DNA from: Watersipora subatra
Lineage: Eukaryota; Bryozoa; Gymnolaemata; Cheilostomatida; Watersiporidae
DNA length: 64,000 nt
Direction: 5' to 3'
Assembly (NCBI RefSeq): GCF_963576615.1
Contig: NC_088711.1
Location: 1,612,001 to 1,676,000 of the forward strand
Part shown: piece by piece, positions 13,901 through 24,900 of the stretch
How the letters are laid out: each line of letters opens with the position of its first letter
Position numbering within the stretch: the first letter of the stretch is position 1
The notes under the pieces: model-generated
What the model saw: only the letters and a program-made list of their open reading frames with translations
Databases searched by the model: none
Told to the model about the DNA's origin: nothing
Position numbers and translations under genes: made by a program

Positions 13901-14775
13901 ACAAAAGAAAGATTACACAGGTTACGGAATATAAACAGGAAGACCGCAAGGATTACGACTAAGAACTGAGCTCTGCACGCTAGAGTTGATGTAACTAGGC
14001 TATATTAACTTCTAAAGAGGACGAAAGGAGGGCAAGACTATAAGGACGGAGAAACATGGAATATTGTATTATGTCTAACAACCAGAGAAAGAGACAACAA
14101 GTTTGTAAAATGATCCATAAAAGAAGAAACAAAAATGGAATGCCAAAACCAGCATAATAACCAAAAAAGAAAAAAGGAGAGTTGGCACTGCATTGACAAC
14201 ACATTCAAGTGTCTGAGATGGCAGATTTTGAGAAGACTCAATATTCAATGTAAGTTACGCAGTTTAGGTGCAGTTGGCTGGGTTCGTCCATAAATTAACC
14301 AATTAGCAAGCTGGACACTTAGCAAGTTTCACACCAACTTAAATTTTCCAAAAGTAGCGTGACTTCAGTAAGTGAAACATGATCGTACTTAGCTGGATGA
14401 TGTCATCTCAAAAATGCTTGAAAACTCGCTAGTGCACTCAGACCTATTAACGTGTATAGATGTAGCTAAACCAGAATGAGGGCTTCATCTGTTAGCATTG
14501 GTCAGACAGTAGAAAGAGAACTGCCCACAGACTCTCAACTTTCCTTTCTACTGTCACTTTACCAGCTCCACACAGTTATACTCTCCGAGTCGTCAGCGAT
14601 GTTATTAGTGAACATACACGGTACTTACGAGAGAGTTTAACAGTCTTGCTACAAAGTTCCTGTCTGAGCTGGCTCACAACAGCAAAAAGTTCATTCATCG
14701 GCTCTAAAACATTTCTGTTCGCTTGAGACGTGTTTCCTGACTGGGCTGTCATGGTCAAGGTCTTATCAAATGAGC
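1984..14775 (-). CDS. Coiled-coil protein gene, unrecognised (partial model)
   Basis: Seven minus-strand exons have good splice sites and an open frame rich in Glu, Lys, Leu, Gln and Arg. In transcript order they are 14629-14775, 13060-13137, 10252-10299, 9931-10071, 9727-9851, 3140-3286 and 1984-2065. The first four and the sixth all enter and leave in phase 1 and join in frame. The exon at 9727 can end in phase 0 (GTGTGT donor) or, slightly lower, in phase 1, so its link to 3140-3286 is unresolved. Visible stretches include 'ELQQEVETLKKSI', 'LENHLKKIEKEVAALKRM' and 'KKLQKEIERIMRERDELR', typical of coiled coils in cytoskeletal, ciliary or centrosomal proteins. I do not recognise the family. 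An in-frame Met in the 14629 exon may be the start, but that exon opens in phase 1, so upstream exons are likely. The 3' end is not resolved. Confidence 0.6.
2066..2832. other. Intron-like sequence, nothing recognised
   Basis: AT-rich sequence between two exons of the coiled-coil gene. The plus-strand open frame at 2054-2260 has no family resemblance and overlaps the minus exon. No repeat or element ends were seen. Confidence 0.5.
2833..2996. repeat. 9-bp minisatellite (TGTGTATTG), about 17 copies
   Basis: A near-perfect 9-bp tandem repeat. Because 9 is a multiple of 3, it leaves long open frames on both strands (VCI on plus, HTI on minus). These are artefacts of the repeat, not genes. It lies in an intron of the coiled-coil gene. 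Confidence 0.9.
3663..3803. repeat. 28-bp tandem repeat, 5 copies
   Basis: Five nearly identical 28-bp units containing 'cagtcactaccaacatacta'. Intronic relative to the coiled-coil gene. It has no coding meaning. Confidence 0.9.
3804..4671. other. AT-rich non-coding stretch
   Basis: Apart from a short run of near-repeats around 4065-4140 ('tagtatgactatta' type), I see no exon, element end or RNA gene here. Confidence 0.45.
4672..4909 (-). CDS. Probable terminal exon of an unrecognised protein
   Basis: On the minus strand an acceptor (ttcatag at 4910-4916) opens a 79-codon frame ending in TAA at 4672-4674. The translation begins 'KSFLFVVHEPAQLSYEYS' and contains 'PPSMMTSLPVYLSDSFDN' and three cysteines near the end. 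It is not low-complexity and does not look like transposon protein. It enters in phase 2, which does not fit the neighbouring coiled-coil exons neatly. It could be an alternative last exon of that gene, the end of a separate gene, or a pseudo-exon. I do not recognise the family. Confidence 0.35.
5126..7206 (-). mobile_element. Tigger/pogo-like DNA transposon, internally deleted
   Basis: The terminal inverted repeats are CATTGCACCCTCAAGATACG on the left and, reverse-complemented, CAGTGCACCCTCAGGATATG on the right. Both are flanked by TA (5124-5125 and 7207-7208), the target of the Tc1/mariner/pogo superfamily. About 2.08 kb long. It encloses a broken minus-strand transposase remnant (6477-6804). 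It is nested in the Helitron ending at 7574 and lies in an intron of the coiled-coil gene. Confidence 0.75.
6477..6804 (-). pseudogene. Broken Tigger-type transposase remnant
   Basis: Reading the minus strand, frames interrupted by stops and shifts give pieces such as 'EEGPRIVNISKEYGRNQ' and 'KNKKSIKANKHKEEL', then 'LTTDDLKMLEAMHR'. The first two resemble the helix-turn-helix DNA-binding part of pogo/Tigger transposases, and the last resembles their C-terminal ELT..DL..LE tail. The catalytic DDE core between them is missing. An open segment at 6477-6635 with an acceptor and donor mimics a host exon, but it lies inside the transposon. Confidence 0.6.
7575..9726. other. Non-coding, intron-like
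   Basis: AT-rich sequence between coiled-coil gene exons. I could not support any exon, tandem array or element terminus in it. Confidence 0.4.
11078..11551 (-). pseudogene. CR1/Jockey-type LINE reverse transcriptase fragment
   Basis: The minus strand encodes the last part of a non-LTR reverse transcriptase. Pieces include 'TIDKNLSWSSHTRNL', 'LIMLYYSFIHSKL' and 'FQKKILRIIYKKPFGYPTFD', the usual thumb and post-RT region. One frame runs through with two in-frame stops near 11340-11365, so it is dead. The 5' part is missing, as expected for a 5'-truncated LINE copy. It lies in an intron of the coiled-coil gene. Confidence 0.75.
11552..13059. other. Non-coding, with a C-rich run near 12800
   Basis: Intron-like sequence. 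The only compositional oddity is a pyrimidine-rich tract around 12790-12860 containing a run of nine or more C. No gene or element ends recognised. Confidence 0.4.
13306..13528 (+). mobile_element. Short non-autonomous Helitron, 223 bp
   Basis: It begins A|TC at 13306 with the 5' signature 'actataataagagtc' plus 'gtctgtccgtctgtcc', and ends CTAG at 13525-13528 followed by T. The ends match the other Helitrons in this window. It contains no coding sequence and lies in an intron of the coiled-coil gene. Confidence 0.6.
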
Positions 14776-16342
14776 CTGTAATGCATTCATTAGTTTTTGT
14801 TGAATGCTGCCACAGATTGCTGATATGTAACTTTGCATAGTTCAGTCACTTATATTAATGCTTCTTCTGTCTACATCGTTTGCATGTTTACATTAATTGT
14901 ATAAAAGAATATATAACGCTTGCATCTTGAAGCTTGGAGACCAGCCTGGACTCCCGCTTTGTCGTCAGTGTCTCATCTTTCAAAACCTTTTTTGCTACTT
15001 GTTACTATAAAGTGTACATTCTGAACCTGAAAGATGTCAAGGTTAAGCATATATTTCTGTGTTATAGTCTTGCAGCTGCATAAAGTTGAACAGCCGTCGA
15101 GTAGGGCATCGGTTTTTAAGGATACATTGTTTTATGGATGCACTGTATTCTATTAGTGGCAACATTTAGCCAGTGGCCATAATGACCGACTTCTCTGGCA
15201 GAATCGCAGAACAAGTTAAAAATGTCCCAGATTTAGTGTAAATCCTGTAATGCGACGGAGATAGTGTACTTAGATTAGCTGGATTGGTTCTCTGGCATTC
15301 ATTTATCTAGCAAGTCAGTAGCAGCCAATTTTAAAAAGTTTCCACAATGCAAATAGCGTTTATTTAAGAAGATTAATTCCAGCTTGCAGACGAGCGTGCA
15401 ACTGATTGTCATATCTGCCGTTCCTTTTACCTGTTACTCACCACCAACACTCTAGAACATTTCCTAGGGAAGCTCAATATATGCATAAGGAATCAATCAT
15501 CACCTCATCAATATTGTATTATTACTAACCTGTCTGTTTATTCCACACTTCAATGCTGAGAGTGATTAATTTTGAAGCTTGCAAAATGATAGCAAGACTA
15601 GAACGTTCTTCTAGAAATGTTGACGTATAGACTGCTTAGTCAGCGGTAAAAGCTGTAGTTTCTAATCTAGAGCTGTATGACTCTCTGGAAGTCTACAGTG
15701 CGTATGAATAAGGAATTGATAAGAAACCAGAGGCACTTCGTCACAAACTATTCATTACGTACCGTTTATGCAAATTTTTTCTTTAGGTACCAGTGTGAGA
15801 GGACAACTCTTAACCACATGGAAAGAGAATCTTGAAACACTACTTTTATATGAACCTACGAGTTGTGATTATTTATTGACAATCTGCAAACATTTTGAAG
15901 TTTCAAACAGTGATAAAACAGGATAAAATGTTATGTGTTAATTTTTAATACAAGTTGGCCATCTGAAATGAGCAGTTAAGCCCTGACAGGCCCTATCTGC
16001 TCGAGCCAAAGCTCTGTGGCACTCTGAATAGAGCCTTCCTATCATATGAAAGCCGTAAATAGATAAATTTAAGTGTGCAAATGCTTGTAGTCAGGTCAGA
16101 AGTTCAGCTACTGTATGATGTATTAGTTTCATATGATGGTATTGAGTCTGATGGTCTGTGGAAAAACTTGATCTTTCATATTTGCTATCGGGTCCTATGG
16201 TACCATAATGGGCATAGAAAGAATTCTAGTTTTTTGATTACAAATTTGTTATAAAAAATTTATGGTTTATAGTAATAACTTTGTTTTTGGCATTTATGAC
16301 ACTGCATGGCAATACCTTGCTTTTTATGTTTGTGGCAAGGTA
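14776..16342. other. Upstream flank of the coiled-coil gene, nothing firm
   Basis: One or more 5' exons should lie on the minus strand here or further right. A weak donor (gttagt) near 15530 follows a short open stretch, but I could not support an exon. No mobile element ends seen. Confidence 0.35.
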
Positions 16343-16482
16343 TGTGGTATGTAAAGTATATACATACATATACCGGTAGATATAAAAGTATATACATACA
16401 TATACCAGTAGATATAAAAGTATATACATACATATACCGGTAGATATAAAAGTATATATATATACATATACCTGTAGATATA
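16343..16482. repeat. 32-bp AT-rich tandem repeat, about 4 copies
   Basis: Four units containing 'agtatatacatacatatacc' followed by 'ggtagatataaa', slightly diverged. Confidence 0.85.
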
Positions 16483-16514
16483 ATTGTCTAGTAATCTATG
16501 ACTACAACTGCTCC

Positions 16515-16678
16515 TCCGTCGAGTATTAGTATAGCTTTATGATAGCTAGTATTAGTATAGCTCTATGATAGTTATTATTAGTATAGCTCTATGATAGCTA
16601 GTATTAGTATTGCTCTATGATAGCTAGTCGTAGTAAAGCTTTATGATAGCTAGTGTTAGTACAGCTCTATGATTGTAC
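16515..16678. repeat. 26-bp tandem repeat, about 6 copies
   Basis: Diverged units of 'tagtattagtatagctctat' plus 'gatagc'. Non-coding. Confidence 0.85.
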
Positions 16679-16854
16679 ACGCCTTATAAATATGCGTAAA
16701 ATAAGTTTATATGCTATTACTTATTGTGTGTATCTGAAGTTTAGGATCTTTTTAAATTGTAACTCTTTCCTGGTGTTTAAATGGTTTGTAGACATAGCAT
16801 ATTATGCATGTACTTTCCTTTCAGCAATGTTTGTATTGTTTAATGAGCTACCAT

Positions 16855-17319
16855 AAATACATGTAATTGTATAATATACAGAGTCAACGTATAAATACAC
16901 ATGGCTGTACAATATACAGATTTGAAGTATAAATACGTATAGCTGTATAATATATGAACTCACAGTATAAATACATATAATTGTATAACATATAAACTCA
17001 CAGTATAAATACATATAACTGTATAATATATGAGCTCACAGTATAAATACATATAGCTGTATAATACATAAACTCACAGTATAAATACATATAACTGTAT
17101 AATATATAAACTCACAGTATAGATGCTTATAACTGTATAATACATAAACTCACAGTATAAATACATATAACTTTATAATATATAAACTCACAGTATAAAT
17201 ACATATAACTGTATAATATATAAACTCACAGTATAAATACATATAACTGTATAATATATGAACTCACAGTATAAATACATATAATTGTATAACATATAAA
17301 CTCACAGTATAAATACATA
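16855..17319. repeat. 38-bp satellite array, left part
   Basis: About 12 units containing 'cacagtataaatacatataa' followed by 'ctgtataatatataaact'. The same array resumes at 19448 after the Helitron insertion. It breaks mid-unit, after 'aaatacata'. Confidence 0.9.
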
Positions 17320-19447
17320 TCTACTATATGAACGGCAATCATTGTCTGTGTGTGTGTCCGCCTTATAGAGTACCGTACCTTTCGGACTATCAGCGGCTAC
17401 TAGGTATCTAGGGCGCATTAACGGGAATCTCCGGTTAGTACACGCCTCTATACATAACCTATTCATCGTTTGCCGTTTTCACACAAAAATGACGCAATAA
17501 TTTCAACTCGATGGCTTTCTTTTAGCTTCATGACACGCGATGCTTTTTTGTCCTCGACGTATTAGGGCTAATTTGTTTTCGGCAAAACGATATAGACAAC
17601 AGACTCTCTCGATATTAAAATTTGGCGATCAAATTTTATTAACTCTATAAAACATGACGTCATTTTTGTGAACCTCTATTTCTTGTTTTTTTTAAGGTTT
17701 AATTGCTAAATCGCTGTTAAGGTCACTACTTTTCACGCTGACGATTGTATTATCCCGAGCGGGAATAGCATCTAGATTCTCTCACCTCCGATCAGACAAA
17801 GACACTACAATATTTTATTTTTACATAACATATCGTCGTACCGGTATCGTCGTATTCAGTGTTTTGATGGATAGCTGTTGGTGAACAGTAACTTTTTTAT
17901 ACACACACTTCTATGCAAGAATTGTTATTACTAATTCAACATATTCACGAATTTTATTTTGTTTTCTCAGTTCGTATTAATTGTATCATTACCGAATCAT
18001 CTCATATTGTAATCGTAGCAAAACAGACTCAATTTAGCTAATACTTGCTAATTATTTTACTGTTACATCTAAACCTTTTTATAGTTGTTTTATTTTTAAG
18101 TTTTATTTGACCTGCACAAAACATTTTTCTCATGATATGAAGTTTGAAAGTTACAGTTGTTTGACAAAATTTGATCAACTTTACAGTTGTTTTTATTTTC
18201 TCTTTATTTCAACTACACAAAACACTTTTCTCATGATACGTTACCTATTATGTTTTTTCATGTTACCTATGTAGTTTGAATGTTAGAATGGCAAATGTTG
18301 TTATATATGTTAAATACAAATAGATTTTCTGTGCAAAGACTTTTTTATTACCCAGGTACAAGTACAGCTTATGGTGTAAAATGTTGAAAAAATACTTTAC
18401 CAAAGTTGTTTTCTTGCCTTGGAACGGATTAAAATTTACATTATTTTAATGGGAAAAATTGTTTCGGATCTCGAACAACTCGGCTTTTGAACTACCTTCT
18501 GGAACTGATTATGTTTAAGAACTGAGGTTCCACTATACGTTATCAAAAGATATAGGTCACTGAAAGTTATGAAATTTTAAATTTACATTGGTTTGAAAAC
18601 CTTTACAGTTGTTTTATTTTCTCTCTTAATTTATTTCAACTACACAAAACACTTCTTTAATGATATGTAGTTTGAAAGTTAGAATGGAAATGTTGTTATA
18701 TGTTAAGTACAAATCAATTTTCTGTGCAAAGATTTTTTTTACTACCCGGGCAATGCCGGGTAGCACAGCTAGGCTTGGGGCCGTGGCGTCACTCGGGGAT
18801 GCGTTGGAGACCTTTTTTGCTCCGAGTACAGCGAGAGTCACCAGGCGCGGCTTTCCGGATGAAAGAGTTGGCGAGTGCGAGGCGATTGCTTGCAAAGCGA
18901 TTGAGTGCTAGGCGATTGGTTGCGAGACGATTGGTTGCGAGTGCAAGGTGATTGATTGCAAGGCGAGTGCGAGGTGATTGATTGCAAGGCAAGTGCAAGG
19001 CGATTGATTGCGAGGAAAATGCAAGGCAATTGATTGCGAGGCGGGTGCGGGCTGATTGATTGCAAGGCGATTGATTGCGAGTGCGAAGCGATTGATTGCG
19101 AGGCGAGTGCAAGAACGCGATTGTCAACTGCTCGGCGGGTAAAGACTGGTCAGCTGAGGCGAGGGCTCAGCGGCAGAAGTGCGCAATTGTCAACTGCAAG
19201 TATAAACGAGGGTGAACGGATGCATGAATCTAGAATATTTACTAGATTTTACACGTATCTAGCTGTAAGACACATTGCAGATTTCGATTGTTCTCCCCAA
19301 CATTGACATGTATATGTGCATGCATTCTCTGATCAGGACAATTTCAGTAGACTGCATATTTGGAGTTGTTTTACAGTATGAAAGACAACTCTCAATAAAC
19401 CTTATGCTGCACGTGAATCTGTTCCTGTAGACGGGTAATGCAGCTAG
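17320..19447 (+). mobile_element. Helitron inserted in a satellite array, with read-through 3' end
   Basis: The left boundary A|TC (17319/17320) and right boundary CTAG|T (19444-19447/19448) are fixed by the interrupted 38-bp satellite. Removing 17320-19447 restores a normal unit ('aaatacata' plus 'taactgtataa') with no target duplication. Inside, a well-formed Helitron terminator (hairpin near 18744-18761 and CTAG at 18769-18772) is followed by about 675 bp of GC-richer DNA before the true end. Part of the body (about 18350-18772) is repeated at 41460-41892. A piece near 17370-17450 resembles the MITE at 38346-38730. No Rep/helicase is seen, so it needed an autonomous helper. Confidence 0.8.
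18773..19443. repeat. GC-rich irregular repeat captured in the Helitron
   Basis: A GC-rich stretch with many irregular copies of 'gcgattgattgcgaggcgag', unlike the AT-rich surroundings. It lies between the internal terminator and the real 3' end of the Helitron. Open frames in it on both strands are products of the repeat. Confidence 0.6.
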
Positions 19448-19850
19448 TAACTGTATAACGTATAAACTCACAGTATAAATACATATAACTGTATAATATA
19501 TAAACTCACAGTATAAATACTTATAACTGTATAATACATAAACTCATAGTATAAATACATATAACTGTATAAGATATGAGCTCACAGTATAAATACATAT
19601 AACTGTATAATACATAAACTCATAGTATAAATACATATAACTGTATAAGATATAAACTCACAGTATAAGTACTTATAACTGTATAATACATAAACTCACA
19701 GTATAAATACATATAACTGTATAAGATATGAGCTCACAGTATAAATACATATAACTGTATAATACATAAACTCATAGTATAAATACATATAACTGTATAG
19801 CCTAATATATAAACTCACAGTACAAATACATATAACTGTAACATATATTT
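19448..19850. repeat. 38-bp satellite array, right part
   Basis: About 10 more units of the array seen at 16855-17319, including a variant with 'cataaactcatag'. It continues the unit broken at 17319. Confidence 0.9.
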
Positions 19851-21036
19851 TACTGCAAGAGTAGCATCATATTTGTGAAGCTTGGTTAGTTTATGGGTAA
19901 TTTTACTACATGTAGTATTTATTAAAGCAAATGTTAAGGTCATGTACCTTGAAGCAGTTTCAAAACCAATCTGCTATTAATACTGACTACACTAGAGTTA
20001 CAGGCATTTACATTAAAGTTGATCTTATTTTTCTGAAAACGGGAGTTACTGCCTCTTGATACACATATTGATATAATAAAAGGTGATAATGTGTAGAATT
20101 AAAGTTTGTTTGAATGATTTCTCTGGTAACTTAATCTTATGCACAATCATTTACACTCATAGACTCATGACAATTCATTTAATAGACAAACACTTCATTA
20201 ACATAGTTAATTGTCGTAAATGATAAATGCTCCCAACTTCTCTGTACTGGCTTCTGATCCATATAAACCTATAAGCATTGGAAGTATGATTTCACATGTA
20301 ATATAGTATGTTACTTTGTTAGAGAACCCATCAATTTGCTTCAAGTAACTCAATTCAATTGTTTAATCTTGAGTTGAGACGAACTCACATGTAAACTTAT
20401 GTAATCAATTCATGGTTAATATATTTTATAGTTGCTGATTGTTTAGAGGTAACTTGACAGCACACTAACTAAATAAACTACTAACACAAGACTCTATAGC
20501 CACAGAGCATAACTACTACTTACCTACTATTCATGTGTAAGTCAAACATATATGGAATATCCAGTGACTCTTCAACTCACTGAAAACAATAGCTCAAGTA
20601 GAAACTAATAACTTGAAACAGTGTCTGCCTTAAGTAATTGTGTTGAAGTTTTTAGTTTTGAACATTGAAATCTTTTGATTTTTTAATTAAAAACTCTTAT
20701 TAATGAAAACACAAAAGCATTGAAAAGTTACAAAAAATGTTTTCTGTAAAAACCTACAGTAGATCTTATTGACAATAATTGAAAGTGTCTGTTGGTTTTT
20801 AGAAGCAATTCCTTCAAAACATGAAATCCACTGGAGCATTAGTTATACTATTGCCATCATTCCTACAGCTACAAGATGCTGTAGTATATACGTCACTCCT
20901 CCCTTATCTAACATACTCTCACTCCACTAACTTGAGTAAACACTGATTAGCCATCAGTGACCTACTTCATTGTAACAGCTCATAAAGAACTTGTATTATT
21001 TTTCATTATTATTATTGCTTCAGGTTTTACATATAA
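19851..21036. other. Intergenic AT-rich sequence
   Basis: No exons, repeats or element ends that I can support between the satellite array and the Helitron fragment. Confidence 0.4.
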
Positions 21037-21240
21037 CTAGCTGTGCCACCCAGCGTTGCCCGTGTAATAGAAGAGTCTTTGGACAGAAAATTGATTTGTA
21101 TTTAACATATAACAACATTTGCCATTATAACTTTCAAAGTACATATCATGAGAGAAGTGTGTCGTGTAGTTGAAATAAATTAAAAGAAAAATAAAAACAA
21201 CTGTAAAGGTTTTAAAACTTTGTCAAACAACTGTAACTTT
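21037..21240 (-). mobile_element. Helitron 3'-end fragment, reverse orientation
   Basis: On the minus strand this ends with a hairpin (CCCGTG...CACCCAGC-type), then the 'ggcacag' spacer, then CTAG followed by T. The next about 200 bp matches the 3' regions of the Helitrons ending at 18772 and 41892, including the 'tttgaaagttacag' and 'aaatcaattttctgt' segments. The 5' portion is missing or too diverged to see. Confidence 0.6.
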
Positions 21241-21658
21241 CAAGCTAGTTGCCTGGCATAATGCCAATGGAAAACTCCACTAAGCTAGTTAATAAGGATA
21301 GACTTCCAATGACGGTGAGCCATGACTTTGAGTCTGTATTGTTGTCCAGCTCAGCTGTTCTACTAATAACTATAGCCGGATTTCCAACAGACAGATATAC
21401 GGACTTTGAGAAATATATATATAGATTATTATTACTATTTGAATGCACGTTTAGTAATCATGTAACAATGCCAACAGAAAAGCTCAGGGATCTCTGGGAT
21501 ATATTTCAAACAATTTTACAAAGTACAAAAAAATGTAAGAAATAAAACACTGTAAAAGATAATATAGTTGTAACTGAATGACATGGAAGAAACATTCAAA
21601 CATTTCCTAGACACTGAAACAGGCCGATAGAGTTGCATAATAGATTTAATACAACAAA

Positions 21659-21843
21659 GTTTGAAGCATACACTCTTGTATATCAATCTATAGAACGTAC
21701 ACTCTTGTATATCAATCTATAAAGCGTACACTATTGTATATCAATCTATAGAGCGTACACTCTTGTATATCAATCTATAGAACGTACACTCTTGTATATC
21801 TATCTATAGAACGTACACTCTTGTATATCTATCTATAGAACGT
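21659..21843. repeat. 29-bp tandem repeat, about 6 copies
   Basis: Units of 'cgtacactcttgtatatcaa' plus 'tctatagaa', with few differences. It lies just past the 3' end of the SLC17A9-like gene. Confidence 0.9.
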
Positions 21844-21952
21844 AGAATAAAATTAGCACCAATACTGTTGATACAACATGAATGAAAGCTTGCCAGACTA
21901 AGGCTGAGCAACAGGAACTCAATAACAAATCCTGGATTTAAATGTCATGGGG

Positions 21953-24900
21953 TCAGATTATAGGCTCGGCTGAGCCCCAGTAGGCAAATATGGCCCAACC
22001 TACAATAGACACCCAACCCGTCACTGCGTACATATAGTCCCAGTTACCAGTTGCTTCTAGTATGGCTCCACTCACATACGTCCCTATAAATCCAGGAATA
22101 GCTCCAAACATATTCATCAACCCTGAAACAGTAAAATAATATCAGCGATTAAACCAGGAAAAACATGCTAAGTTGCAAGGATTAGATACAATGAGAGGTG
22201 AGGAAATTAAGTTAGGTTCTTCACATTTCCCAAATACTGTAAAACCTCTAATTGAACGCCACCTCCATTTGACGGCAACTGACATTCTTGGATCTTTATG
22301 AACCCATAATAGCAAGTCATCAGTAGAAAAGTGTCCATAAAATCCTGCTAATAATGACTCAGCTACATCAATAACAATTAGTTCCTTCGTTGTTTCCGTT
22401 CGTATTGATAAAAGTTTTCAAACTCCAAAGCTATTCGATTTTACATTAAAACTTTGAAAGCAACTCTTTAGAAATACGTAGTAATAACTGTATCAGGCTA
22501 ATAATAGTTGCTGATATAACACGGTCTTAATACTTTGGCGCATGTGAAAAACGGTTCACATTCGCGATGACATATGAACTACTAGTTTTAGGCTAAAAGT
22601 TGTGCTTAGCGCCCTACAGCTAAAAGTTTATCATTTGTGCTAAGGGCATCGCATGAAAATTTTGCTCTGCTACAAAAATTGTCTGAATGCTAACATTGAC
22701 TAGTTCGGCAGAGCAGAAAAAGAGTTGAGGTCAGAAGGCATTGTGGAAGGTATTAAACAACCAGAAGAAAATCAAATGGTTCCAAACGAAAGCAACGATC
22801 AGAATGCGATGCATATATCTCTTAGAGAAATGTTAATTTTTGTTTCTGTATTTATTATAAGTATGGTTTGTTCATGTCACTCGTTCATGAATATATATTT
22901 GTAGCATTTGATAGATCATTGTTATATAACTTATAAATTTGCAGATTTATAGCATATTATTTGATAGCATCTTTGTGGTTATTTTAACACTGCTTACAAT
23001 GAATTGATGCTCATAACTCCTCATCTATTGCACATAAAAAGTGAGTTTTGGCTACAAACTGTAGCAAACATATCAATGAGTGCAATAAGCTTTTATGCAA
23101 CCTTTTTAAATATAATTATAAAACATAACTATACCTTCAAAATTAGAATGAAATAAAAAAATTGAAAGCTCCAACAGTACAGGGGCTATAATATCATCGC
23201 AGGTTAATCAAAAGTAATAGATATGAACTGATAGAGATATTTCTCGGCTGCTTCACAATGCCTATTTATTAAGAGATCTTTGACAAGTTAGGAATAAGTC
23301 AACAGATGTATTGTCCAAAAGAGGTCTGCGTCGCTTCGCCGGAAGGAGAGTGCACAATATAGGCAACATTCGTTTCGCCCATAAAAAGGTTTATTTCATC
23401 TTCCCAAAATTCTAATGAGCTATTTGAAAAATACAACAAAAGCCCCTGATTGCCATAATAGAGGAATGGTTGAAAAATAGAGTACAATGGCGTTCAAATA
23501 AAGGTTTTATGGTAATCAACATTGACCAAGGGGCTACAACCAGACTCTATTATGAAGTAGAATATGCTAACAGCCACCCCAAAACATGAACTACGACACA
23601 CATGTACATCCGCCAATACTTGAGCTGTGAGTACTCAGAATAGCTGATTGTATGACTCAGTCAGCAGTAAGTACACTGCTAGTCTTGTACATACCAAAAG
23701 CAAAGCCTGTGTGTTCAGGTAAAATATCTGATGGGTTCATAATTATGGAGCTTTGGTATGCCCCTTGACCCGCACAGATGACACAGAAAAGAAGAAGACT
23801 TCCCTCATAGCTGCTGACATAAGAGACACAGATAAGACAGACGCCGAAGAGAAGCATACCAAACACCTACAAATACATATCAAAAATAGGTAGATGCATG
23901 CCAAACACCTACAATCACCTGTGAGAGCAGGTGTGAAGGGTCATATATGAACTAGAGACAGATGGATGCCATGCAGGGTCAGAGTGTAGATATAATGACC
24001 ATATCCATAGGAAAGAAATAACCATGCCTAAAGCCATGTCATACTCACATTCATTCCTTTGCGAACCAGAGTTTTAGCAAAACCCTTCATGAGTAGCCAG
24101 CTACCTAGAGAGCCAAACATAACTGATGTGCACATCGAGATAACCCACGGCAGCACATTGTACACCCATGGCTGCAACATACAGAATATATGTTAGCGCG
24201 TGATGAAACTCTGTGACATTTGTGCCACATAAACACATGGGATGCAACAGGAAGGAATGAATCACTAAAAAATGTGATAGAAATTATAATAATTAAATAT
24301 TTGAAAAAATTAAGAAATTATAAATGATTTTTCTTTCTTTTTTGCTGTCGATCGCTTCGACAATGACTCTTATGGTTTAGGCTTTATCACAGACTTCCAG
24401 GCAGATCTATTTGACAACGACTCTCTTATGGTTTAGGCTTTATCACAGACTTCCAGGCAGATCTATTTGACAATGACTCTCTTATGGTTTAGGCTTTATC
24501 ACAGACTTCCAGGCAGATCTATTTGACAATGACTCTCTTATGGTTTAGGCTTTATCACAGACTTCCAGGCAGATCTATTTGACAATGACTCTCTTATGGT
24601 TTAGGCTTTATCACAGACTTCCAGGCAGATCTATTTGACAATGACTCTCTTATGGCTTAGGCTTTATCACAGACTTCCAGGCAGATCTATTTGACAATGA
24701 CTCTCTTATGGTTTAGGCTTTATCACAGACTTCCAGGCAGATCTATTTTCCATTCATTTCTAATGTTCCAATGACTATTCACTTATTCAATAGACACATA
24801 GAAAAATCCTGTTCAGTATTATTATATTTATAGTCTCCAGTTAATTTTACATTATTTAATTTCAGATGGAGTTAGCAGCCATTTTTGCCTATATTAGTCA

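Noticed and set aside
21241-21270. Possible second Helitron 3' end on the minus strand (GGCATTATGCC hairpin, then CTAG)
   Set aside because: The base after CTAG is not T and no matching element body was found.
21249-21545. 98-codon plus-strand open frame
   Set aside because: No family likeness and no clear splice sites. Adjacent to a Helitron end, so likely chance or repeat-derived.
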